Below are positions 22,117 through 28,600 of a DNA stretch of 28,600 bases, one piece after another. Position numbers and translations under genes: made by a program. The notes under the pieces were generated by a model that was not told the DNA's origin, did no database searches, and saw nothing but the letters and a program-made list of their open reading frames with translations. The first letter of the stretch is position 1, and every line of letters begins with the position of its first letter. Source of the DNA: Bacillota bacterium (GTDB lineage: Bacteria > Bacillota > Clostridia > Christensenellales > Aristaeellaceae). The DNA lies in contig JAEZTL010000024.1 of NCBI GenBank assembly GCA_023421395.1, forward strand, positions 1-28,600. Direction: 5' to 3'.

Positions 22117-22147
22117 AAAAAGCGGGCGGGGTTTCCCCCGCCCGCTT
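22117..22147 (-). terminator. Intrinsic terminator of the secreted two-domain protein gene
   Basis: On the minus strand AAGCGGGCGGGG (22147-22136) pairs with 22131-22120 across a 4-base loop, and a TTTTT run follows (22121-22117). It ends the transcript of the gene at 22172-23170 just before the MBL promoter. Confidence 0.85.
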
Positions 22148-22171
22148 CCATCATGATTCGATTGTCCCGGT

Positions 22172-23170
22172 TCAGCCCTGAAGCGCCTTCAGCACGGCCT
22201 GGATCATCGGGGTGACGGTTACGGTGGCGACGCTGGCGAGATCCGCCTCGGCAGCCTTGCCGTCGTCGGTCAGCTTGATGCCGGTCACCTGCTCGGCGGT
22301 CTTACCCAGCACGTACTGCGCAAAACCGGCGGCCTGCTCGAACCATTCCTTGCCGATGCCGGAGGCCTTCTTCATGCCGTAGGCGTCGCCCAACTCGTTC
22401 TTGGTCTGGGGTGCGACGCTCACGTCAGAGGTGATCTGCCCCTTCGCGTCAAAGGCGACTGTGCCCTGCAGCGCGTCCATGATGCAGCTGGTGATCACGC
22501 CCTGATCGTTGTAGGTGACTGCGGTCATGAAAGAGTAGGACTGGGCGGAACCGGCCGCGTCGGCCGTGGCGGCCTTGGACTGGTGCATGTCGGTGACGAT
22601 GCCCAGGCCCAGCTTGTCGCCCGCGCCCGCACCGATGGACTGCGCATTCTGCGCGGCCTTGGCGATGGCGGCCACATAGCTGTCGATCTTCATGGTGACG
22701 GAGGAGGTCAGGTCCGCGTCGGTGGGATGCTTCTCATCGTCCACGCCGATGGCGAGGACCTCATCCACCGTCTTGCCCTTGACGTACTCGGCCAGCGCCG
22801 CGGCCTGCTCAAACCATTCCTTGCCGATGCCGGAAGCCTTGACCATGCCGTAGTCCGCCCCCAGCTCGTTCTTGGTCTTGAAGGTAGTGGCGACGTCGGT
22901 TTTCAGAGAGCCGTCGGCTCCGAAAGCGATTTTCGCCTGGATGGCGTCGATGACGCACTCCACGATCTTGCCATCCTGATCGACGGTGACGGCGACCACC
23001 TGGGCGTCAGTCTGCGCAAGACCGTCCGCGTCCGCGGCGGCGGCCTTGGAACTGGCCAGCGAGGTGACGGCGGCAAGGCCCGTCTTGAGTTCGCCCTCCG
23101 CGGAGACGGAGATGGCCGTCAGGCCAAGCACAAGCATGAAAGCCAAAATAAGCGCTGTAACTTTTTTCAC
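22172..23170 (-). CDS. Secreted protein with two tandem repeats, FMN-binding-like
   Basis: The 332-aa product has a signal peptide (VKKVTALILAFMLVLGLTAISVSAEG; cut probably after SAE) and two similar domains of about 140 residues. Each has a KTGLAAVTSLASSKAA-like start, a strand AVTVDQDGKIVECVID, and the conserved box TKNELGxxYGMxxASGIGKEWFEQAA, followed by YVxGKTxxxV. This resembles the FMN-binding-like COG4939 group of Clostridia, but the flavin-linkage residue was not identified. It acts outside the cell. The start is GTG at 23170 with CGGAGG upstream. The first domain keeps DDEKHPTDADLTSSVTM at its end, whereas the second has a shorter tail. A strong promoter lies just before it. Confidence 0.65.
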   Translation of the reverse strand: MKKVTALILAFMLVLGLTAISVSAEGELKTGLAAVTSLASSKAAAADADGLAQTDAQVVAVTVDQDGKIVECVIDAIQAKIAFGADGSLKTDVATTFKTKNELGADYGMVKASGIGKEWFEQAAALAEYVKGKTVDEVLAIGVDDEKHPTDADLTSSVTMKIDSYVAAIAKAAQNAQSIGAGAGDKLGLGIVTDMHQSKAATADAAGSAQSYSFMTAVTYNDQGVITSCIMDALQGTVAFDAKGQITSDVSVAPQTKNELGDAYGMKKASGIGKEWFEQAAGFAQYVLGKTAEQVTGIKLTDDGKAAEADLASVATVTVTPMIQAVLKALQG

Positions 23171-23220
23171 AGTAAAGCACCTCCGATAAGATTTCCGGGG
23201 TATCTTGAACACCAATACGT

Positions 23221-23249
23221 ATTTTATCAAAACGCCGGTTTTATGTCAA
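23221..23249 (-). promoter_or_regulatory. Strong sigma-A promoter of the secreted protein gene
   Basis: On the minus strand consensus TTGACA (23249-23244) and TAAAAT (23226-23221) are separated by 17 bases. The start codon is 50 bases downstream. AT-rich DNA upstream may help RNA polymerase bind. Confidence 0.85.
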
Positions 23250-23414
23250 TACCGGAAAGGATTTATCGATATATTTTTACTCAATTGTGTGTACGACAAG
23301 ACAGCGCGAGGGGTTCGGCCAACCCGCTCCGCCGGAATTCGGGCCGGTGGAATCCTCGGGCGGCGCCCGCGCCGGGCGAAAAGCACGGTATGAACGCGGC
23401 AGCCGTCAGAGGCC

Positions 23415-24257
23415 TTACATTTCGATCAGGCCGCAGCGCGCGCAATGGAAAAGGTACTGCTGCAGGATGCCCGCGTGGGGGCCGAAGCGGGCGCGGGCCG
23501 TTTCCGCCAGCGACTGGCCAGTTTTTCCCTCCAGCTTCAGCCACTCGCGGGACAGGCGCGCCACCCATACGTCCACCGGATACGCCGAAAGGTGGCCGCA
23601 ACCGAACAGCAGCACGCAGTCCGCCACCTTGGGCCCGACGCCGGGGAGCTCCATTAGCTTCCTGTGGGCGTCTTCGTATTCCATACCGGCCAGGGCCTCC
23701 AGCGGAAATCCCGCCGCCACCCTCCGGGCGCTCTCCGCCAGGTATCCCGCCCGGTAGCCGAAGCCCAGCGCGCGCAGCGCATCCTCACCCGCGCTGGCCA
23801 GCGCCTCGGGCGAGGGAAACGCGTAAAGCGACTGGCCGAATGCGGTCACGCGCCCGCCGAAGGATTCGCAGACCGCGCGCACCAGCTTCGCGATGCGGGC
23901 AGTATTGTTGTTCTGCGAAATCAGAAACGTCACCAGTGCCTCCCAGGGCGGCTGCCGGAGCAGCCGGAGTCCCGGAAGCCGCCGGAACGCCTCCGCGGCG
24001 CACGGGCAGTCCTGAAACTCCCCGGCGACGGCCAGATAGTCCCTGTCCAGGTCGAAATAGCGGCGCAGCGCCTCCTCCGGGCAGTCTTCCGGCGCTTCCA
24101 CAGAAATGCCCAAGCCCTCCTGGCGGACCCGCATCGGGACTCCGCCGGAGACCGCCGCGAACGCGCCGTCCCGCTCTTGCCAATGAAAGGCCTGGGCGCT
24201 GTCCCTGAGTGTCAGCCGCGCATCAAAGGCGGCGTCCGAAAAGTAAAAAATGCGCAT
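23415..24257 (-). CDS. 8-oxoguanine DNA glycosylase (OGG1-type)
   Basis: The 280-aa product is an HhH-GPD glycosylase of the OGG1 kind. An N-terminal domain (1-100) is followed by the ISQNNN motif (114-119) and the helix-hairpin-helix LPGVGPKVADC (204-214) with the catalytic Lys210. The catalytic Asp229 is in AYPVDVW. This set matches human OGG1 (Lys249, Asp268). It removes 8-oxoguanine opposite cytosine and cleaves the strand. The ATG at 24257 was chosen for its RBS (AAAAGG) and because the domain starts there. It begins 17 bases after the nitroreductase stop, so the two form an operon, perhaps for oxidative stress. Confidence 0.9.
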   Translation of the reverse strand: MRIFYFSDAAFDARLTLRDSAQAFHWQERDGAFAAVSGGVPMRVRQEGLGISVEAPEDCPEEALRRYFDLDRDYLAVAGEFQDCPCAAEAFRRLPGLRLLRQPPWEALVTFLISQNNNTARIAKLVRAVCESFGGRVTAFGQSLYAFPSPEALASAGEDALRALGFGYRAGYLAESARRVAAGFPLEALAGMEYEDAHRKLMELPGVGPKVADCVLLFGCGHLSAYPVDVWVARLSREWLKLEGKTGQSLAETARARFGPHAGILQQYLFHCARCGLIEM

Positions 24258-24273
24258 GTCCTCGCCTTTTCCC

Positions 24274-24780
24274 TTACAAAACCCGCACCCGCGCGGGGTC
24301 AAAGTAGCCGCGGGCGCGCGGCGCCTCGGCGGGAACGCCCACCGCGATCACCGAAAAGGGCACGCTCTCGCCGCCCACAATCCCGCGGATCGCGTCCATG
24401 CGCTCTTTCTGCGGGTATACGCCGCACCACACCGCGCCATAGCCCAGCGCCGTCGCCTGCAAAAGCAAGTTTTCGGTAGCGGCGGCGCAGTCCTGCGGCC
24501 AGAATTCCGCCATGCCGCCGGGCAGCAGGTCCGGCCGCGCGCCCACCACCACCGCCAGCGAGGCTTCCGCCACCATTTTGGCGTAAGGATGCGTTGCCGC
24601 GATCCCCTCCCGCGCTTTCTGATCCCTGACGATGGTAAAATCCCAGGGCCGGGTGTTGCAGGCGCTGGGGGCCATCATCGCCGCCTCCAGCATGAGTCGA
24701 AGGTGCTCCTCGGGGATTTCGGCCCCCCGTATAAATTTCCGGATGCTGCGCCGCGCGCGAATGGCCTCGGTTGCATTCAT
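24274..24780 (-). CDS. Nitroreductase family protein
   Basis: The 168-aa product has the FMN-binding start of the family (RARRSIRKFIRG), then MMAPSACNTRPWDFTIV, which shapes the flavin site. AATENLLLQATALGYGAVWCG follows, typical of this fold, and then the final strand PFSVIAVGVPAEAPRAR. It is short, as are the bacterial single-domain members that work as homodimers. These reduce nitro compounds, quinones or flavin-linked substrates with NAD(P)H. The ATG follows a purine-rich RBS (GGGGGCGAGGG). It is the first gene of the operon with the glycosylase. The physiological substrate is unknown. Confidence 0.9.
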   Translation of the reverse strand: MNATEAIRARRSIRKFIRGAEIPEEHLRLMLEAAMMAPSACNTRPWDFTIVRDQKAREGIAATHPYAKMVAEASLAVVVGARPDLLPGGMAEFWPQDCAAATENLLLQATALGYGAVWCGVYPQKERMDAIRGIVGGESVPFSVIAVGVPAEAPRARGYFDPARVRVL

Positions 24781-24801
24781 GGCCCTCGCCCCCTTTTCTC
24801 A

Positions 24802-24831
24802 ACGATACCATCCCCCGCGCCGCGCTGTCAA
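24802..24831 (-). promoter_or_regulatory. Promoter of the nitroreductase-glycosylase operon
   Basis: On the minus strand TTGACA (24831-24826) and TATCGT (24807-24802) are 18 bases apart, with TGG directly before the -10. The start codon is about 20 bases downstream. Confidence 0.75.
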
Positions 24832-24857
24832 GGCCGGGGTGCTTTACACAAACGCGG

Positions 24858-24886
24858 TTGCTAAGGCGCGGCCCGAGGGATAAAAT
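24858..24886 (+). promoter_or_regulatory. Promoter of the 75-aa protein gene
   Basis: TTGCTA (24858-24863) and TAAAAT (24881-24886) are 17 bases apart. The ATG at 24931 is 44 bases downstream. Confidence 0.65.
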
Positions 24887-24930
24887 GGCATATGCGGCTC
24901 CGGCCGCCATCAACATGCAGGAGGTACCCC

Positions 24931-25158
24931 ATGACCGACCAGAACAATACCCCCAAGACCCTCGAGGAAGTCATGAACCCGGAAGGCGCAAAGCGCGTCA
25001 ACTGGGCGGGCTTCGTCGAAGGCCAGGTCGTCGCGTTCTTTGATGCCAACGAACTGGAGAAGATGACCATCGAGGACGGCAACGGCAACAAGGCCAAGCT
25101 GCAGCGCACACGGGTGGGCAGCATCAAAATTGAATATACCTCGCAGGTGGTCCTGTAA
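24931..25158 (+). CDS. Small conserved-looking protein of unknown function
   Basis: The 75-aa product is not recognised. It is soluble and mixed charged. The helical start TLEEVMNPEGAKRVNWAGF leads to strand-like segments QVVAFFDAN, MTIEDGNGNKAKLQR and VGSIKIEYTSQVVL. The C-terminal half could be a small beta barrel. It has the strongest RBS in this part of the window (CAGGAGGT, 5 bases before the ATG), its own promoter and its own hairpin terminator, so it is a single-gene unit and probably well expressed. An in-frame ATG at 24892 is less likely because it lies right at the expected transcription start. No neighbour suggests its role. Confidence 0.65.
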   Translation: MTDQNNTPKTLEEVMNPEGAKRVNWAGFVEGQVVAFFDANELEKMTIEDGNGNKAKLQRTRVGSIKIEYTSQVVL

Positions 25159-25164
25159 AACACC

Positions 25165-25188
25165 GTCCCCGCCGGTTTCGGCGGGGAC
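25165..25188. terminator. Hairpin between convergent genes, possible two-way terminator
   Basis: GTCCCCGCCG (25165-25174) pairs perfectly with 25179-25188 around a 4-base loop. On the minus strand it is followed by GGTGTTTTAC and on the plus strand by ACATTTCTAT. Both T-rich tails are weak, so it may work in both directions but not at full strength. Confidence 0.6.
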
Positions 25189-25196
25189 GAACATTT

Positions 25197-26126
25197 CTAT
25201 ACCGGAAGCTTTCTGCCCGGCGCGGCGCAGATCATGAACGGATCGTCAGACTTGCTCTCCTTGATGATCTGCTCCAGTGGGAAAGTCTGGAAGCAGTTGT
25301 CGAGGGTGGCGGGATCGTTGACGTAGATGGTTCCGTCCGGCGCGACGCCCCTGAGCACGATGTAGTGGCCGTTGGCGGTGAAGGTGCCCCGTCCCATGTG
25401 GGCGATGACCGGGCTGCCCGCCTTGAGCGACGCCAGGATTGCGTCCGCGTCGGGCTTGATCCACTTCGCGCTCACGCCGTACAGCGACGCCAGCTTCGTC
25501 AGTGCCTCGTGCTCCAGGCCGTACCCCTTATACAGGCCATGTTCCGCCGCCCAGCGGAACAGCGTGTAGGGCGTCTGGTCATCCACGCCCGTCAGGCATG
25601 ACACCACCATCGACACCGCCACCGCGCCACAGCCGGAGGTCCAGACGCTGATGTCCCGGCCACTCAGTGTGGCGACGACGGTTTTATAATCGTGCTGGAT
25701 CAGCGCGGGCATCCTGAGGCCGCCGTCGGGATAGACCGCCTCCGCCAGCGCATAGTCCCTGGTGAAGGGGCTCATCGTCGCCAGAACCAACCCGACGGCG
25801 GGCGTTTCGCCCGGAGCTAAAGGCAATGCGGGCGGCGGCGTGGGCGCAAGCGTTGGCGCGGACGTGACCGGGGCCGAAAGCGTCCGCGCCCCTTCGCCGC
25901 CCGCCACCGGCAGCGGCGGAACTTCTTCAGCCGGCGCCTCGGCGGCCGCTGTAGATATGGCCGAAGATGTGGCCGAAGGCGTGGCCGTCGCCGTCACGCG
26001 CGACGAATTCAGCTGATTGTAGGCTTCCACGTAGGGGATCACGGCCAGCGCGATCATGCCGGCCACTACGACGATGGCGATGGACACCACCTGCACCAGT
26101 CGATCCAGAACCGTCAAGCCGTCCAT
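25197..26126 (-). CDS. Membrane-anchored C39-like cysteine peptidase
   Basis: The 309-aa product has an N-terminal membrane helix (about 11-31), a Ser/Thr/Pro/Ala-rich external linker (about 40-110) and a C-terminal peptidase_C39-like domain (about 135-305). The catalytic Cys is in TSGCGAVAVSMV (C166), the His in ANGHYIVLRG (H254) and the Asp in IYVNDP (D271). The domain would lie outside the cell. Related domains cleave double-glycine leaders or other peptides; with no ABC fusion here, a cell-wall or extracellular role is likely. The start is not certain: GTG 26129, ATG 26126 and TTG 26117 lie together after AAGGGG. It has a long leader. Confidence 0.8.
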   Translation of the reverse strand: MDGLTVLDRLVQVVSIAIVVVAGMIALAVIPYVEAYNQLNSSRVTATATPSATSSAISTAAAEAPAEEVPPLPVAGGEGARTLSAPVTSAPTLAPTPPPALPLAPGETPAVGLVLATMSPFTRDYALAEAVYPDGGLRMPALIQHDYKTVVATLSGRDISVWTSGCGAVAVSMVVSCLTGVDDQTPYTLFRWAAEHGLYKGYGLEHEALTKLASLYGVSAKWIKPDADAILASLKAGSPVIAHMGRGTFTANGHYIVLRGVAPDGTIYVNDPATLDNCFQTFPLEQIIKESKSDDPFMICAAPGRKLPV

Positions 26127-26280
26127 CACCCCTTTTTTGCGCGATCATTTCCCTCGGAGAGGGCTTAATACTCTATTTTGGAACCTGACCCCCGCCGTTT
26201 AAGCGGGCGCGGAGCCAAGCCGACCGACGAGCTTAAAGCGCCGGCTGCCCATTCATTCCCTCCGGCCGCCTGTGTAGCGT

Positions 26281-26310
26281 ATTATAAACCGCGGCGCCGG
26301 CCCGTGTCAA
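26281..26310 (-). promoter_or_regulatory. Strong promoter of the C39-like gene
   Basis: On the minus strand consensus TTGACA (26310-26305) and TATAAT (26286-26281) are 18 bases apart. The transcript would start about 150 bases before the gene. The leader (about 26130-26275) has short hairpins, such as CCCTC/GAGGG around 26155-26167, and no recognised riboswitch. Confidence 0.8.
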
Positions 26311-26340
26311 ATCCCGGCCCGTGTCAAATCCCGGCCCGTG
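26299..26340. repeat. 17-bp tandem repeat, 2.5 copies, duplicating a -35 box
   Basis: The unit GGCCCGTGTCAAATCCC occurs at 26299-26315 and 26316-26332, and its first 8 bases follow at 26333-26340. Each full unit contains TGTCAA, which is TTGACA on the minus strand, so the -35 of the C39-like gene has a second copy 17 bases upstream of itself. Confidence 0.85.
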
Positions 26341-26374
26341 AGCGTGGGGAGGCGGCCTCCCCCAATCCAGTATA

Positions 26375-26406
26375 GAGCGGCGCTCCGGAAAACCGGAGCG
26401 CCGCTC
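26375..26406. terminator. Perfect 14-bp hairpin after the cupin gene
   Basis: GAGCGGCGCTCCGG (26375-26388) pairs exactly with 26393-26406 around AAAA. It lies 25 bases after the cupin stop on the minus strand and probably ends or protects that transcript. No long T-run follows it, so it is not a classical terminator. Confidence 0.5.
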
Positions 26407-26431
26407 TGCGTCAAAATCTCCGCCCCGCCCG

Positions 26432-26797
26432 TCATGCCTGCGGCGGGAATACGACCGTCAAAAGCATCTTGAACTTTTCGAGGCCGTACACCGCATGGGG
26501 CACACGGGCGGGCATAACGATGGTCTGCCCCTGCGCCACCTGGAACCGCTCGTCTCCAATGGTGATCTGGGCAAGGCCGTCCAGCACCGCGATCATCGCG
26601 TCGCCGGAGGATTCGTGAGAACTGATCTCCTCGCCCTTGTCGAAGGCAAAGAGCGTGAGGCTCACGGCCTGATTCTGCGCCAGCGTCTTGCTGACCACTT
26701 GACCCGGCTGGTAGGATACCAGATCCGTCAGCGTCTTAACGGAGGAAAAATCGATATTCTTGATGTAGTGGGCGCCGTCTGGGCTCATATCACTCAT
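26432..26797 (-). CDS. Small cupin-domain protein
   Basis: The 121-aa product is one cupin barrel. The first motif has ISSHESSGDAMIAVLDGLAQ, with the usual His but Ser and Asp in place of the second His. The second has MPARVPHAVYGLEKFKML, with the PxxxPHAV pattern. The fold is that of small metal-binding cupins, which act as enzymes, sugar or phosphate binders, or sensors. The reduced ligand set makes an enzymatic role uncertain. Two starts are possible: ATG 26797 or ATG 26788; the RBS (GAAAGG) fits the second better. It lies after the GH43 gene on the same strand, 138 bases from it. Confidence 0.75.
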   Translation of the reverse strand: MSDMSPDGAHYIKNIDFSSVKTLTDLVSYQPGQVVSKTLAQNQAVSLTLFAFDKGEEISSHESSGDAMIAVLDGLAQITIGDERFQVAQGQTIVMPARVPHAVYGLEKFKMLLTVVFPPQA

Positions 26798-26935
26798 CCT
26801 TTCGCGGTTGATATCCACAATATACCCATCTTTCCGCCCTTTGAGACGCACCCTGCATCAGCGCGCTGCGCGCCGCGGCGCAGCCTGCTTGAGAGGATGC
26901 TCTGCAAAGCCGCAGGTTTCGCCGTCCGGGAATTC

Positions 26936-28522
26936 CTATTCCAACCGCGCGATGTCCAAAAAGCGAAAGTCCGCCGGCAGGGCGCTCCCGGTCTGATCCT
27001 GACAGCAGAGCCCCACGAACGCGCCGGTGAACCCCTGTTCTCCGCTGACGCCTGCGTACTCGTCCGACAGGATGCGGGTGGGCAGCGGCGCGCCGTCCGG
27101 CGCGATCTCCGTCCAGCCCTCGTCGTAGAGCGTCCGGAAGAAAAAACGCACCTCGAGGGCCGTCATGTCCGCACGGAGCAACACCGGCCCGTCGGCCAGC
27201 CGCATCGCCGGGGAAAGGCGCGTCTTGCGGCCGTCCCGGATCATCAGCCGGACGCACTTGCCCAGTTTCTCGTGCCAGGTGATCTGCAGGTAATAGAAGT
27301 TGGCGGTATGGTAGAAAAGGCATAGCCCCGCCGCCTGCTGGTAGATGGCTGGCTCAAACTCCAGCTCGGTCGTGGCGGAAAAGGGCACGTCGCAGATCTG
27401 CATGCCCAGGAAACTCTGGCGGTGATGGGACAGGATGGACTCCCTCCCGAAGAGCCGGAGAAAACCCGGCCGCGCCCACATCGAGCATATCTGCCTGTCC
27501 GGCGGTACCCGGAGCGACAGAAAGTGCGGGTCCAGAATGCCAAAGAACTCATACTTCCGGTAGAAGTCGTCCTTTTGCGCCTCCGCGGCCGGGGCCAGCG
27601 CCGTTTCCGCGGGGTGATACCCGCCGGCGGACAGCCTGAGCCAGCCATCCTCGTCCCAGCGCACGTTCTGTAAAAACGTCTCCCGCCCCGGTACGCTCCA
27701 ACCGCCGAAGCGGTTCTTGCGGGAACCCAGGTGGAACAAGTACCAGCCGCCGTCCGGCCCCTCGACCAGGCTGCCGTGGCCGGCGCACTGGATGGGCCAG
27801 GCGGGGTCGTCCCGGGCAGTCAGCATGGGGTTCATCGGATCGACCGCATAGGGGCCCTCCCGCCGCTCAGACCTGCACACGGTGACGGCGTGACCGGCCG
27901 CGGTGCCGCCTTCAGCGGTCATCAGGTAGTACAGGCCGCCCCGGCGGTACAGGTGCGGACCCTCGGTAAAGCCAAGTTCCGTCCCGGTGAAGATCAGCTT
28001 CGCCTCGCCGACGAGGCGCTTCTCCTCCGGATCGTACCGCTGCAGGAGAATGCCCGGAAAGTGGTTCTCGCCTGGCCGGGAATCCCACCGCATGCTGACG
28101 AGCCACTTGCTGCCGTCCCCGTCGTGGAACATGGAGGGGTCAAACCCCCCGGCGTTCAGCGGGATCCGCTCGCTCCAGGGACCGCGCACATCCCGCGCGG
28201 TGACGAGGAAGTTTTCGGTGTCCTGGGTGGTTTCGTCAAACGTTCGCGTGATGGTGTAGACCAGGTAGAACAGCCCGTCCGAATGGCTGAGGCAGGGCGC
28301 CCATACGCCGCCGCCGTTTAGAACGCCGCGAAGGTCCAGGAGTTCCGGCCGGTCCAGCGGCCGGGCGACGATCTCCCAGTGTACCAGATCCCGGGAATGC
28401 CGGATCTCCACCCCCGGGAACCACTCGAAGGTAGAGGTGGCCAAGTAGTAGTCCTCCCCCACGCGCAGTACCGATGGGTCCGGGTGAAAGCCCCGCAGGA
28501 TGGGATTCGTCACTTCAATCAT
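26936..28522 (-). CDS. GH43 beta-xylosidase / arabinofuranosidase
   Basis: The 528-aa product has a five-bladed propeller (about 5-310) of the GH43 type. The three catalytic acids are Asp15 (GFHPDPS), Asp128 (GGFDPS) and Glu187 (FTEGPH), which matches the numbering of subfamily 11 beta-xylosidases. A C-terminal beta-sandwich (about 335-528) covers the active site. There is no signal peptide, so it should act in the cytoplasm on imported xylo-oligosaccharides or arabinoxylan pieces. The RBS is CGGAGG. The gene has its own promoter; no sugar transporter is within the window. The cupin gene may be co-transcribed. Confidence 0.92.
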   Translation of the reverse strand: MIEVTNPILRGFHPDPSVLRVGEDYYLATSTFEWFPGVEIRHSRDLVHWEIVARPLDRPELLDLRGVLNGGGVWAPCLSHSDGLFYLVYTITRTFDETTQDTENFLVTARDVRGPWSERIPLNAGGFDPSMFHDGDGSKWLVSMRWDSRPGENHFPGILLQRYDPEEKRLVGEAKLIFTGTELGFTEGPHLYRRGGLYYLMTAEGGTAAGHAVTVCRSERREGPYAVDPMNPMLTARDDPAWPIQCAGHGSLVEGPDGGWYLFHLGSRKNRFGGWSVPGRETFLQNVRWDEDGWLRLSAGGYHPAETALAPAAEAQKDDFYRKYEFFGILDPHFLSLRVPPDRQICSMWARPGFLRLFGRESILSHHRQSFLGMQICDVPFSATTELEFEPAIYQQAAGLCLFYHTANFYYLQITWHEKLGKCVRLMIRDGRKTRLSPAMRLADGPVLLRADMTALEVRFFFRTLYDEGWTEIAPDGAPLPTRILSDEYAGVSGEQGFTGAFVGLCCQDQTGSALPADFRFLDIARLE

Positions 28523-28555
28523 CGTCTAACCTCCGCGCTTGAATGCACTTTTTCT

Positions 28556-28584
28556 ATTTTACTTTAAAACCGCGCCGTTGTCCA
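28556..28584 (-). promoter_or_regulatory. Promoter of the GH43 gene
   Basis: On the minus strand TGGACA (28584-28579) and TAAAAT (28561-28556) are 17 bases apart, and the start codon is about 34 bases downstream of the -10. No catabolite (cre) site was found in the part of the upstream region that is in the window. Confidence 0.7.
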
Positions 28585-28600
28585 GAAACGCCGGTTTTTC

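Noticed and set aside
22583..24208. A 541-codon plus-strand frame crossing the secreted protein, its promoter and the glycosylase.
   Set aside because: It runs antisense to two recognised proteins and through a strong promoter. The translation is Arg/Pro/Ala-rich with no family.
1..28600. CRISPR arrays, tRNA or rRNA genes, and a replication origin.
   Set aside because: No regularly spaced repeats, tRNA-like cloverleaf with a TTC-loop, conserved rRNA segment or cluster of DnaA boxes was seen by eye. A tRNA or CRISPR search program would be decisive.

Overview
The window looks like the chromosome of an anaerobic, GC-rich member of the Clostridia (Oscillospirales or Christensenellales would fit). 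This rests on strong AGGAGG-type ribosome binding sites, sigma-A promoters (many with an extended -10 TGn), and gene families common in that class: DUF3892, DUF6125, an Amt-PII fusion, an OGG-type glycosylase and a GH43 xylosidase. No phylogenetic marker is present, so the placement is an inference. No tRNA, rRNA or CRISPR array was seen.

Bases 1 to about 4950 are a foreign island with visibly lower GC than the rest. It starts with the end of an IS3-family insertion sequence that runs off the left edge. Next come four co-directional genes with tight spacing: a 70-aa Cro/C1-type HTH regulator, a double zinc-ribbon protein with a TM2 domain, a double zinc-ribbon protein with one membrane helix, and an SPFH (band 7) protein ending in a GYF_2 domain. 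The island closes with a large serine recombinase whose catalytic N-terminus is missing. GC-rich host DNA follows at once with the 3' remnant of a truncated Pro/Ala-rich gene. The four-gene cassette is the best candidate here for an undescribed system.

Bases 5400 to 11180 hold a stand-alone prenyltransferase/squalene-cyclase-like protein, a small histidine-rich membrane protein, an ABC ATPase-permease pair, an EamA exporter, a convergent MATE exporter and a DUF3892 protein. About 470 bp of palindrome-rich DNA (11199-11674), bounded by a 12-bp inverted repeat, looks like a non-coding dispersed element.

Bases 11696 to 15671 are a metabolic cluster. A D-cysteine desulfhydrase/ACC deaminase-like PLP enzyme is divergent from DUF6125 and Rid-family genes, with the two promoters nearly back to back. 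A GNAT acetyltransferase and an Nramp Mn/Fe transporter follow. Bases 16341 to 18252 carry an ammonium transporter fused to a PII domain, behind a strong promoter and a structured leader that ends in a terminator-like hairpin.

Bases 18728 to 21337 hold a small protein with two copies of a CSPEFxxGC motif and its own terminator. An operon follows: ECF sigma factor, two-helix membrane protein, and a membrane protein with a large external domain and cytoplasmic zinc ribbons. The rest is an MBL-fold hydrolase with a palindromic operator-like site, a secreted protein with two tandem domains, a nitroreductase plus 8-oxoguanine glycosylase operon, a 75-aa protein in its own transcription unit, a membrane-anchored C39-like peptidase behind a promoter with a duplicated -35 box, a cupin, and a GH43 beta-xylosidase. 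Most units have a clear promoter, RBS and terminator.
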